Source: an uncultured Eubacteriaceae bacterium
Lineage (GTDB): Bacteria > Bacillota > Clostridia > Eubacteriales > Eubacteriaceae
Reading direction: 5' to 3'
Length of the DNA: 11,738 nt
NCBI GenBank assembly: GCA_947625585.1
Contig: CANQOZ010000029.1
Location: 1-11,738, forward strand
Shown piece by piece: positions 1 to 6,301 of this stretch. The position numbers were made by a program, and so were the translations under genes. The notes beneath the pieces are model-generated. The model worked only from the letters and a program-made list of their open reading frames with translations. It was not told the origin of the DNA and searched no databases. Numbering within the stretch: the first letter of the stretch is position 1; each line of letters opens with the position of its first letter.

Positions 1-1170
1 TTAACAAAATTAGATCAAGAATTAACTGTATTAAAATCTCAACTGACTGAGTTAACGATTGAAAAAAATAATTTAAAAAATCAACTTACTCGTTATGGTG
101 AAAAAGTTCGTGAACTAAACCACACCGTTAATGAGGATACTTTCCATCATGATAGCAAGTTAAATGAAAAGAAGCATTTATTATTTGTATTAGAAGAAAA
201 CCAGCTTAGATCTAATAAACTTAGAGAGATAAATATTACTCTAAAAAAGGAACTTGAACAAAAAGAACAGAATTTAGAAGACTTTAAAGAAAATCAAAAG
301 AATCTTGAAAGTGCTCAGTTTGATTTAGAAGAATATATTAAGAATTTAAATCATACTCGAATCCAGGAAGTTGAAGCTAAATCTAAAATAGAAGGTAGAA
401 TTGAACGGATTAATCTTGAAGAAAAGAATTTAGAGACAAAAATCTTTGATCAGTATAATGAAAATTTTAATTCTGTAAAAGAAAATATAGAAACAATTAA
501 AGCCAATCGGCAGGATTTGGATGATTCTGAGATTTATGAATATAAACAAAGACTTAAAAAATTAGGAAATATTAATCCCAATGCTATTGATGATTATCAT
601 GAATTAAAGGAGCGCTATACTGAATTAAAAGAAAATTATGAAGATTTAGTCGATGCAAAAGCTGATATTGAAAATACGGTTGATAGTTTAAATAAAAATA
701 TGAGTGACCAATTTAATGAAAAATTTGAACTATTAAATGAGTATTTCAATAAGTCCTTCCAAACTCTATTTGAAGGTGGAAAAGCAAACCTTAATTTAAC
801 TGATCGGGATAATGTTTTAGAAAGTGGTATTGAACTTTATGCTCAACCACCAGGAAAGAAAACCAAACACATCAATCTATTATCAGGTGGCGAGAAAGCA
901 ATGACGAGTATTGCACTTCTATTTGCATTCCTGGAATTAAATCCTGCACCATTTATAATAATTGATGAAATAGATGCTGCATTAGACGAATCAAATATTA
1001 ACCGTTTCACTCGATATTTAAAAAAGATTCAAGAACAAAACCAGTTTATTATCATAACTCATAGAAAAAGCACTTTAAGTGAGTGCAACAATATCCACGG
1101 AGTCTCAATGGCGGAGGATGGAATTTCTAGGTTAGTTTCGATAAAACTGTCTGATTATATTGGAGAATAA
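1..1170 (+). CDS. smc: Chromosome segregation ATPase SMC, C-terminal part (5' end outside window)
   Basis: The frame is open from base 1, so this is the last 389 residues of a protein that is normally about 1,170-1,190 long; roughly two thirds lie upstream. Visible residues 1 to about 210 are charged, Leu/Glu/Lys-rich and predicted to form the returning arm of the antiparallel coiled coil. The rest is the C-terminal half of the ABC-type head: the conserved entry motif LGNINPNAIDDY, the ABC signature LSGGEK (about residue 294), Walker B with D-loop IIIDEIDAALDES (about 319-331) and the H-loop THRKST. Walker A belongs to the missing N-terminus. SMC binds and compacts DNA with ScpA and ScpB and helps segregate replicated origins. 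It sits just before ftsY, as is common in Firmicutes, with one base between the stop and the next ATG, so the two are almost certainly co-transcribed. Identity is seen directly in the motifs. Confidence 0.97.
   Translation, partial: LTKLDQELTVLKSQLTELTIEKNNLKNQLTRYGEKVRELNHTVNEDTFHHDSKLNEKKHLLFVLEENQLRSNKLREINITLKKELEQKEQNLEDFKENQKNLESAQFDLEEYIKNLNHTRIQEVEAKSKIEGRIERINLEEKNLETKIFDQYNENFNSVKENIETIKANRQDLDDSEIYEYKQRLKKLGNINPNAIDDYHELKERYTELKENYEDLVDAKADIENTVDSLNKNMSDQFNEKFELLNEYFNKSFQTLFEGGKANLNLTDRDNVLESGIELYAQPPGKKTKHINLLSGGEKAMTSIALLFAFLELNPAPFIIIDEIDAALDESNINRFTRYLKKIQEQNQFIIITHRKSTLSECNNIHGVSMAEDGISRLVSIKLSDYIGE
1162..1165 (+). promoter_or_regulatory. Ribosome binding site of ftsY
   Basis: GGAG lies inside the last codons of smc, six bases before the ATG at 1172. 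It decides the ftsY start: the in-frame TTG at 1160 overlaps this site and so cannot use it. Confidence 0.75.
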
Positions 1171-1171
1171 A

Positions 1172-2083
1172 ATGGCAGATTCATTATTTACAAAATTAAA
1201 AAATGGTTTAGCCAAAACCGCTTCAAGTTTTAATGAAAAAATAGATAATCTAATCTATTATTCAGAACTTGATGACGATTTTTTTGAAGAATTAGAAGAA
1301 ACGCTAATCTTAGCTGATTTAGGCGTTGAAACTTCTACTATGATTTCAGAAGAATTACAACGTCGAATTAAAGATAGAGGAATTATTGATAAGAATAAAG
1401 TTCAAGATACACTCTATTCAATCTTATATGAACTCGTTGATATTCCGGATTCTTTATTACATATTCCAGTTATTATTGTTGTTGTTGGTGTTAATGGAGT
1501 AGGTAAAACAACAACGATTGCAAAATTGGCTAAAAAATATCAGGATTTAGGGATTAAGACAATGATTGTGGCAGGAGATACTTTTAGGGCAGCTGCTACT
1601 GAACAACTCGAAACCTGGGCTGATAGAGTTAATGTTCCTATTATCAAAGGTAGAGAAGGTGCTGATCCTGGATCCGTTATTTATGATGCTATAAATTCTG
1701 CTAAGAGTCGTGGAACTGAAGTCTTAATAATTGATACAGCAGGTAGGCTTCATAATAAAGTTAACTTAATGAATGAACTTGATAAGATAGGTCGAATTGT
1801 TGAACGTGAAGGTACTGATTTTTCAAAGCATAATCTATTAGTTGTTGATGCAACTACAGGTCAAAATGCTTTAACTCAAGCAAAAATCTTTAATGATGCC
1901 ATTCATCTTGATGGTATTGCTATGACTAAGATGGATGGAACCTCTAAAGGTGGAATTGCCTTTGCTATTTTAAATGAACTCAAGATCCCAATTGAATATA
2001 TTGGGGTAGGTGAAAAAGAAGACGACTTAATTGAATTTAAGCCACGTGATTTTGTTGATGTCATCGCTGGTGTTAATGAATAA
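1172..2083 (+). CDS. ftsY: Signal recognition particle receptor FtsY
   Basis: This is the SRP-type GTPase that docks the SRP-ribosome complex at the membrane and forms a reciprocal GTPase heterodimer with Ffh. The product is 303 residues. Residues 1 to about 85 form a short helical N domain with the family's DDDFFEELEETLILADLG segment; the long acidic N-terminal domain of enterobacterial FtsY is absent, as usual in Firmicutes. The G domain shows G1 GVNGVGKTT (about 106-114), DTFRAAA with EQL (about 136-146), G3 DTAGR (about 188-192), G4 TKMDG (about 252-256; Met replaces the usual Leu of TKLDG) and GVGEKEDDL near the end. ATG at 1172 is chosen because GGAG precedes it and the protein then starts with a short amphipathic segment. 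It follows smc by one base. A hairpin terminator follows, so ylxM-ffh is probably transcribed separately. Confidence 0.97.
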   Translation: MADSLFTKLKNGLAKTASSFNEKIDNLIYYSELDDDFFEELEETLILADLGVETSTMISEELQRRIKDRGIIDKNKVQDTLYSILYELVDIPDSLLHIPVIIVVVGVNGVGKTTTIAKLAKKYQDLGIKTMIVAGDTFRAAATEQLETWADRVNVPIIKGREGADPGSVIYDAINSAKSRGTEVLIIDTAGRLHNKVNLMNELDKIGRIVEREGTDFSKHNLLVVDATTGQNALTQAKIFNDAIHLDGIAMTKMDGTSKGGIAFAILNELKIPIEYIGVGEKEDDLIEFKPRDFVDVIAGVNE

Positions 2084-2101
2084 ATAATTTTCGAAGTATT
2101 A

Positions 2102-2148
2102 ATCAGCTAGTTCTCAAACTTTCAGTTAGGTAACTAGCTGATATTTAT
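2102..2148 (+). terminator. Probable rho-independent terminator after ftsY
   Basis: A perfect 11-bp inverted repeat (2102-2112 with 2132-2142, ATCAGCTAGTT/AACTAGCTGAT) encloses a 19-base loop that can itself form a small AACT/AGTT hairpin. It is followed by the T-rich run ATTTATTT. The stem is only moderately GC-rich and the T tract is interrupted, so termination may be partial. It lies 18 bases after the ftsY stop, upstream of a good promoter for the next unit. Confidence 0.65.
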
Positions 2149-2266
2149 TTGTCCATCGATATTAAACGTTTACATAAAAAGTCTTAGAATAAAAACTACG
2201 CAAAACTCGAAATTATTTCTACAGTTGAAAATTTTCAAAAAAATTAATAATTCTTTAATAAATTTC

Positions 2267-2295
2267 TTGACTATTTTAGTACCATTTTCTAAAAT
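2267..2295 (+). promoter_or_regulatory. Sigma-A-type promoter for the ylxM-ffh-rpsP operon
   Basis: TTGACT at 2267-2272 (-35) and TAAAAT at 2290-2295 (-10) are separated by exactly 17 bases, each one base from the consensus. The expected start of transcription is near 2302, about 30 bases before the ylxM ATG. The A/T-rich tracts upstream (2229-2265) could act as an UP-like element. This is the best promoter match I see in the window. Confidence 0.75.
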
Positions 2296-2305
2296 ACATA
2301 AAGTT

Positions 2306-2325
2306 GTAAAGTAAAAATACTTTAC
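2306..2325 (+). promoter_or_regulatory. Perfect inverted repeat in the ylxM leader (possible operator or 5' RNA hairpin)
   Basis: GTAAAGTA (2306-2313), an AAAA loop (2314-2317) and TACTTTAC (2318-2325) form a perfect 8-bp dyad just after the predicted transcription start and just before the GGA that may serve as ribosome binding site. Its position suits a repressor operator overlapping +1 or a stabilising 5'-end hairpin on the mRNA. I cannot match it to a known regulator's consensus. Confidence 0.5.
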
Positions 2326-2333
2326 GGAATACT

Positions 2334-2687
2334 ATGGATAAGATAATTCAAAACAGACTATTTTATGATTTTTATGGTGAACTGTTAACCAAACACCAAC
2401 AAGAAGTTTTGGACTTGTATTACGACGAGGATCTTAGTCTAGCTGAAATAGCGGATAGACTAAAATTATCCAGACAAGGAGTTTATGACATTATAAAAAG
2501 GTCCAATCAAGCTTTAAAAAATTACGAGAAGACCCTTGGTTTAGTATCGAATGAAATTAAACGAAGAGACCGCTTAAACTCTATAAATGGAAAAATTAAA
2601 AGAGTTCTTAAATCGGACAAGTTAAACGAAGAATCCAAAAAAATTCTAAAAGAAAGTATTCAAGAATTAGAAAAAATAGCCAATTAG
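2334..2687 (+). CDS. ylxM: YlxM family putative DNA-binding protein (UPF0122), SRP-associated
   Basis: The 117-residue product has a sigma-70 region-4-like helix-turn-helix: the segment LTKHQQEVLDLYYDEDLSLAEIADRLKLSRQGVYDIIKRS matches the YlxM/UPF0122 pattern, with FYDFYGELL before it and a charged helical tail of about 45 residues after it. Despite the DNA-binding fold, the family is nearly always encoded directly before ffh. Work on streptococci links it to SRP activity (interaction with Ffh and the SRP RNA); that part is family knowledge. The ATG is preceded by a weak GGA site. The gene is the first of its transcription unit, and its TAG stop overlaps the AGAGG ribosome binding site of ffh, suggesting translational coupling. 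Confidence 0.92.
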   Translation: MDKIIQNRLFYDFYGELLTKHQQEVLDLYYDEDLSLAEIADRLKLSRQGVYDIIKRSNQALKNYEKTLGLVSNEIKRRDRLNSINGKIKRVLKSDKLNEESKKILKESIQELEKIAN

Positions 2688-2696
2688 AGGTTAAAG

Positions 2697-4046
2697 ATGC
2701 TTTTTGAAGGTTTAAATGAAAAATTCCAGAATGTTTTTTCTGGATTAAAAAAGAAGGGGAAATTAACAGAAGCTGATATTAAGGCAGCTAACAGGGAAAT
2801 AAAATTAGCTCTGCTAGAAGCGGATGTTAACTTTAAAGTTGTTAAAGAGTTTACCAAAATTGTTGCAGAACGTGCTAATGGTGAAGAAGTAATGAAGTCA
2901 TTAACACCTGCTCAACAATACATCAAGATAGTTAATGAAGAATTAATCAAATTACTTGGTGGGGAAGCACACGAACTTGAAATCAAAAAAGACGAACCCA
3001 ATATCTTTATGATGGTTGGACTACAAGGTGCTGGTAAAACGACAACAGCTGCTAAGTTAGCAAATCTTCTTAGAAAAGAAAAAAAGCTAAACCCTTTATT
3101 AGTAGCTTGTGACGTTCAAAGACCTGCTGCTGTTGAACAATTGAAAGTTTTAGGTCGTGAGCTTAATATTCCTGTTTACTCGTTTGAACAGAAAATGAAC
3201 CCAAGAGTTATAGCCCGTCAAGCTGTTGCTGAAGCTAAAAAGAATGGGAATGACTTAGTTATTATTGATACTGCTGGTCGTCTCCATATTGACGATAATT
3301 TAATGACTGAGTTAGAAGATATTTCAGGATTGGTTAAACCATCAGAAATCTTATTGACCGTTGATGGTATGACCGGTCAGGAATCCGTCAATGTAGCTAA
3401 TGAATTTAACGACAGACTTGGATTATCCGGAGTTATTTTAACCAAACTTGACGGTGATACCAGAGGTGGAGCTGCTTTATCTATTGCTTATACAACTGGT
3501 CAACCTATTAAGTTTATTGGAACAGGTGAAAAATTAACCGATATCGAAGTCTTCCATCCAGACAGAATGGCAAACCGTATCCTTGGAATGAGTGATGTTT
3601 TATCTTTTATAGACAAAGCTCAAGACATGTTCGATATGGAAAAAGCTCAGGAGCTCGAAGAAAAGTTAAGAGCTCAAGAATTTGATCTAAATGATTTTAG
3701 AGATCAAATAGAACAGATTCAGGGAATGGGAGATATTGGTGGTTTGTTAGAAATGCTTACAGGTAGTAATAAAATTAAAAACTTTGATTCCAAAGCTGCC
3801 GAAAAACAAGCATCAAGACAAATTGCAATAATTTCATCTATGACTGAAGAAGAAAGATTAAAACCAAATATTATTAATAGCTCTAGACGTAAACGTATCG
3901 CTGCTGGAAGCGGCGTTCAAGTAAGCGATGTTAATAAACTCTTAAAGGGTTTTGACCAAACTAAAAAAATGGTCAAACAGTTAACTGGTACCCCAGGTAA
4001 ACAAAGAAGAAAAAGAAGATTCAGATTACCTTTTAATATAGGATAA
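2697..4046 (+). CDS. ffh: Signal recognition particle protein Ffh (SRP54)
   Basis: This 449-residue protein binds signal sequences emerging from the ribosome, together with SRP RNA, and hands the complex to FtsY. The N domain (1 to about 98) includes the ALLEADVNFKVVK segment. The G domain (about 99-297) has G1 GLQGAGKTT (108-116), DVQRPAAVEQL (139-149), G3 DTAGR (191-195), G4 TKLDGDTRGG (249-258) and GTGEK. The M domain (about 305-449) has the finger-loop region GMGDIGGLLEML, the RNA-binding helix-turn-helix SRRKRIAAGSG (396-406) and a basic C-terminus. It carries only about six methionines in the M domain, which is on the low side. The start is set by AGAGG (2686-2690) six bases before the ATG. 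It lies nine bases after ylxM and nine before rpsP, in the usual Firmicute order. Length is normal. Confidence 0.98.
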   Translation: MLFEGLNEKFQNVFSGLKKKGKLTEADIKAANREIKLALLEADVNFKVVKEFTKIVAERANGEEVMKSLTPAQQYIKIVNEELIKLLGGEAHELEIKKDEPNIFMMVGLQGAGKTTTAAKLANLLRKEKKLNPLLVACDVQRPAAVEQLKVLGRELNIPVYSFEQKMNPRVIARQAVAEAKKNGNDLVIIDTAGRLHIDDNLMTELEDISGLVKPSEILLTVDGMTGQESVNVANEFNDRLGLSGVILTKLDGDTRGGAALSIAYTTGQPIKFIGTGEKLTDIEVFHPDRMANRILGMSDVLSFIDKAQDMFDMEKAQELEEKLRAQEFDLNDFRDQIEQIQGMGDIGGLLEMLTGSNKIKNFDSKAAEKQASRQIAIISSMTEEERLKPNIINSSRRKRIAAGSGVQVSDVNKLLKGFDQTKKMVKQLTGTPGKQRRKRRFRLPFNIG

Positions 4047-4055
4047 GGAGAGAAT

Positions 4056-4436
4056 ATGGTAAAAATTAGATTAAAAAGGATGGGTCGTAAAAAAAGACCA
4101 TTTTATAGAATAGTTGTTGCAGATTCACGTTCTCCAAGAGATGGTAGAAACATTGAAGAAATCGGATACTATAATCCTTTAATGGATCCACCAGATGTTC
4201 GTTTAGATCTTAATAGAGTTGACTATTGGATTGGTAATGGTGCTAAACCAACTGATACTGTTGGAAAAATTATCAAATTCCAAAGAGAAGCACAAGCTAA
4301 TCAAGTTGACGAAGCCGCTGAAGAAGCTAATGTAGCTCAAGAAGATATCAACGACGGAACAATTGCAACAGAACCAGAAGAAGCTTCCTATGATTTAGAA
4401 AATGAAGTTGAAGAACTTCAGACTGAGGGAGAATAA
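4056..4436 (+). CDS. rpsP: 30S ribosomal protein bS16 with an acidic C-terminal extension
   Basis: Residues 1 to about 77 are canonical bS16: MVKIRLKRMGRKKRPFYRIV, VADSRSPRDGRNIEEIGYYNP and NGAKPTDTVGKI. bS16 binds 16S rRNA early in assembly and stabilises the 30S body. At 126 residues it is clearly longer than the usual 80-90. From residue 78 to the end there is no Lys or Arg, while Glu/Asp are frequent (17 acidic residues between 85 and 126), giving a probably disordered acidic tail. The reading frame through the tail is clean, and the tail's last codons contain the GGGAG that serves khpA, so it is not a read-through artefact in the usual sense. The start has AGGAGAG nearby. It lies nine bases after ffh and five before khpA. 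The function of the tail is unknown to me. Confidence 0.97.
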   Translation: MVKIRLKRMGRKKRPFYRIVVADSRSPRDGRNIEEIGYYNPLMDPPDVRLDLNRVDYWIGNGAKPTDTVGKIIKFQREAQANQVDEAAEEANVAQEDINDGTIATEPEEASYDLENEVEELQTEGE

Positions 4437-4441
4437 TACGA

Positions 4442-4669
4442 ATGGAAGATTTGGTTAGATTAATAGCTGAAAACCTTGTAGACAATCCTGATGAAATCTC
4501 TATCACTGAAACAGATGATAATGGAGAAATCTTTATTGAATTATCTGTAGCAGAAGAAGATATGGGTAAAATAATCGGTCGGCAAGGTAAAATTGCTAAA
4601 GCTATTCGAACCGTATTAAAAGCTAAAAGTATTTTAGATAATACTTATGTTGATTTAAAAATCATTTAG
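4442..4669 (+). CDS. khpA: KH-domain RNA-binding protein KhpA (YlqC)
   Basis: This 75-residue single KH domain matches the YlqC/KhpA family in length and position between rpsP and rimM. The RNA-binding GxxG loop is seen as GRQG inside MGKIIGRQGKIAKAIRTVLKA (residues 39-59, here split for reading around IIGRQGK). The N-terminal helix is MEDLVRLIAENLVDNPDEI. Family members bind RNA, often as a KhpA-KhpB pair, and affect cell elongation and division in streptococci and lactobacilli; whether that holds here is inference. The ribosome binding site GGGAG (4427-4431) lies in the end of rpsP, ten bases before the ATG. The TAG stop is six bases before the rimM start. Confidence 0.95.
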   Translation: MEDLVRLIAENLVDNPDEISITETDDNGEIFIELSVAEEDMGKIIGRQGKIAKAIRTVLKAKSILDNTYVDLKII

Positions 4670-4675
4670 TTTTTA

Positions 4676-5176
4676 ATGAAAAATAAGGATTTTATTGAAG
4701 TTGGACAGGTCATAGGATCTCATGGTGTTAATGGTGAATTAAAAATTAGACCTTTTACTGAGACTCCATATGATTTTGAAAATTTCAATGATTTGACAGT
4801 TAAAGGTAAAACTCTCAGGATTTTAAATTGTAGAGTTCATGCTGATAAAGTGTTTATTACCCTTGAAAGAGTAACAAAAAGGACCACTGCGAATAAATTA
4901 AAAGATGAGTTTGTTTTTGTTACTAGGGATCAGGCTAGCCAACTTGAAGAGAATGAATTCTATATCGTTGATTTAATCGGAGCAAAAGTTGTAAGTCCTG
5001 ATGAAGAATTAATCGGAACACTAGTTGATGTAAAACAAACAGGTGTAGTAGATAATTTTGAAATAAAAATTGGAGATAATAAGACAGTTCTTGTTCCTGC
5101 TCTTCATGAATATTTTGAAATTGTTGATGAATCTAAAATCTATGCCGATTTTCCTGAGGAGTTTTTTGAACTTTGA
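4676..5176 (+). CDS. rimM: Ribosome maturation factor RimM
   Basis: This 166-residue protein helps assemble the 30S head and is known to contact uS19. The N-terminal RimM barrel carries FIEVGQVIGSHGVNGELKIRPFT (residues 6-28, here the family's VG.I...HG..GE pattern). The C-terminal PRC barrel begins at EFYIVDLIGAKVVS (about 93-106) and includes LIGTLVDVKQTGVVDNFEI and VLVPALHEYF. The family's usual GANDVY turn is replaced by GVVDNF. The gap to khpA is six bases and I see no good Shine-Dalgarno sequence before the ATG, so translation probably depends on coupling to khpA. Its stop TGA overlaps the TTG start of trmD. Confidence 0.95.
   Translation: MKNKDFIEVGQVIGSHGVNGELKIRPFTETPYDFENFNDLTVKGKTLRILNCRVHADKVFITLERVTKRTTANKLKDEFVFVTRDQASQLEENEFYIVDLIGAKVVSPDEELIGTLVDVKQTGVVDNFEIKIGDNKTVLVPALHEYFEIVDESKIYADFPEEFFEL
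5156..5161 (+). promoter_or_regulatory. Ribosome binding site of trmD
   Basis: GAGGAG inside the last codons of rimM, 11 bases before the TTG at 5173. It supports the TTG as the true start of trmD, since the first in-frame ATG would remove about 60 conserved residues. Confidence 0.7.
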
Positions 5177-5877
5177 AGTTTTATTTCCTTACACTCTTTC
5201 CAGAAGTCATTAATTCCTACCTAGACCATGGAATTATTAAAAGAGCTATCGATTCTGGAAAAGTTGAAGCTGAAGTTATTAATATAAGGGATTTTAGTAA
5301 AGATAAACACAAACGGGTAGATGATTATCCATTTAGTGGAGGCCCTGGTATGTTAATGACTCCGCAACCACTTGCTGATTCGATAAGAAGTATTCCTGGT
5401 TGGGAAAAAATGGAAGTAATCTATCCAAGTCCAGCAGGAGAGCCGTTTAATCAGGTTACTGCTAAAAATTTTGCTGAAAATAATAAAGATATTATCTTCA
5501 TTTGTGGTCATTATGAAGGAATAGACCAGAGAATAATTGATACTTTTGTTACTAAAGAAGTCTCATTAGGAGATTTTGTATTAACAGGAGGAGAGCTTCC
5601 AGCACTAAGCTTCTTTGATTCAATCATCCGTTTAAAGCCAGGTATTCTTGGTAATAATGAGAGTTCGGAAGATGAATCTTTTAATGAAGGATTGTTGGAG
5701 TATCCACAATTTACAAGACCACAGAATTTTGAAGGTATGGAAGTGCCAGAAATATTACTTTCAGGTGATCATAAGCGGATTAAAGACTGGAAAGTTAAAG
5801 AGTCAATTAAAAGGACAAAATTAAAAAGACCGGATTTATATCGTAAGTATAAAGAAGGAGAAATTGAAAATGAATGA
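5173..5877 (+). CDS. trmD: tRNA (guanine-N1-)-methyltransferase TrmD
   Basis: A SAM-dependent SPOUT enzyme that methylates G37 of tRNAs reading CNN codons and so prevents +1 frameshifting. The 234-residue product starts at MKFYFLTLFPE, the family's standard N-terminus, from a TTG codon that overlaps the rimM stop. Motifs in order: DDYPFSGGPGMLM, YPSPAGEPFNQ (usually YLSPQG), FICGHYEGIDQR, EVSLGDFVLTGGELPA (the trefoil-knot SAM pocket), then SSEDESF and PQFTRPQNFEG.EVPEILLSGDH, the C-terminal tRNA-binding part. The length is normal. The 3' end overlaps the start of rplS by eight bases. Conserved rimM-trmD-rplS order supports the call. Confidence 0.97.
   Translation: MKFYFLTLFPEVINSYLDHGIIKRAIDSGKVEAEVINIRDFSKDKHKRVDDYPFSGGPGMLMTPQPLADSIRSIPGWEKMEVIYPSPAGEPFNQVTAKNFAENNKDIIFICGHYEGIDQRIIDTFVTKEVSLGDFVLTGGELPALSFFDSIIRLKPGILGNNESSEDESFNEGLLEYPQFTRPQNFEGMEVPEILLSGDHKRIKDWKVKESIKRTKLKRPDLYRKYKEGEIENE
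5855..5860 (+). promoter_or_regulatory. Ribosome binding site of rplS
   Basis: AAGGAG within the trmD 3' end, nine bases before ATG 5870. It favours that ATG over the in-frame TTG at 5864, which would be only three bases away. Confidence 0.75.
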
Positions 5878-6214
5878 GAAAATAAAAAAACTTGAAGAAA
5901 AAAGCATGAAAAAGGAAATTCCTGAATTTCATGTTGGAGACACAGTTCGTGTCGACGTTAAAGTTATAGAAGGAACTCGTGAACGTATCCAGGTTTTTGA
6001 AGGTACAGTTATTAAAATTCAAGGAACTGGTTTAAGAAAAACGTTTACAGTTAGAAAAATATCATCTGGTATTGGTGTCGAAAGAACTTTCCCATTACAC
6101 TCACCAAAAATTGGTAATATTCAAGTTGTTCGTCGTGGTAAAGTCAGAAGGGCTAAACTATATTATCTTCGTGATCGTGTTGGTAAAGCTGCTAGAGTTA
6201 AAGAAAAAAAGTAA
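5870..6214 (+). CDS. rplS: 50S ribosomal protein bL19
   Basis: The 114-residue product has the usual bL19 length and motifs: IPEFHVGDTVRVDVKV, EGTRERIQVFEGTVIKI, the highly conserved FTVRKISSGIGVERTFPLHSP (seen across residues about 58-78) and VVRRGKVRRAKLYYLRD. bL19 sits at the subunit interface of the 50S particle near bridge B8. The ATG at 5870 is preferred to the TTG at 5864 because AAGGAG lies nine bases before it. It overlaps the end of trmD by eight bases, suggesting translational coupling, and is the last gene of its operon: a strong terminator starts six bases after its stop. Confidence 0.98.
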   Translation: MNEKIKKLEEKSMKKEIPEFHVGDTVRVDVKVIEGTRERIQVFEGTVIKIQGTGLRKTFTVRKISSGIGVERTFPLHSPKIGNIQVVRRGKVRRAKLYYLRDRVGKAARVKEKK

Positions 6215-6220
6215 TCGATT

Positions 6221-6245
6221 AAGAGGGGAAACTTCCCCTCTTTTT
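6221..6245 (+). terminator. Strong rho-independent terminator after rplS
   Basis: AAGAGGGGAA (6221-6230) and TTCCCCTCTT (6233-6242) pair perfectly with a core of four G-C pairs, and the run TTTTT (6241-6245) follows. It closes the ylxM-to-rplS unit. Confidence 0.92.
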
Positions 6246-6274
6246 AATTAGTTTTAATTAAAACCAATTATAAT
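6244..6274 (+). promoter_or_regulatory. Possible lepB promoter with a palindrome between its boxes
   Basis: A perfect TATAAT lies at 6269-6274, 27 bases before the lepB ATG and just after the rplS terminator, where a promoter is expected. The -35 box is poor (TTAATT at 6244-6249 with a 19-base spacer is the best I find). The perfect palindrome GTTTTAATTAAAAC (6251-6264) lies in the spacer; it may be an operator or simply A/T-rich chance. Confidence 0.4.
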
Positions 6275-6301
6275 AACTAAAAAAACTAGAATAAAACGGT
6301 T

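Noticed and set aside
517..1170. A separate short SMC-like gene starting at TTG 517
   Set aside because: The same frame is open from base 1 with coiled-coil coding sequence, so this is only the tail of full-length smc.
1160..1171. A TTG start four codons upstream of the ftsY ATG
   Set aside because: It overlaps the GGAG that serves the ATG at 1172 and adds no conserved residues.
2169..2190. An additional promoter from TTTACA and TAGAAT
   Set aside because: The boxes are only ten bases apart, too close for a sigma-A promoter.
2225..2238. Palindrome TTGAAAATTTTCAA
   Set aside because: A 14-base A/T-rich palindrome is easily expected by chance in this DNA, and it sits upstream of the promoter without other support.
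2084..2333. A possible SRP RNA gene or riboswitch in the ftsY-ylxM gap
   Set aside because: None of the SRP RNA helix-8 core bases and no known riboswitch core are visible; only a terminator, a promoter and small dyads.
5807..6022. An open frame on the - strand across trmD/rplS
   Set aside because: It lies wholly opposite two conserved genes, and its Phe/Asn-rich product looks like an antisense shadow.
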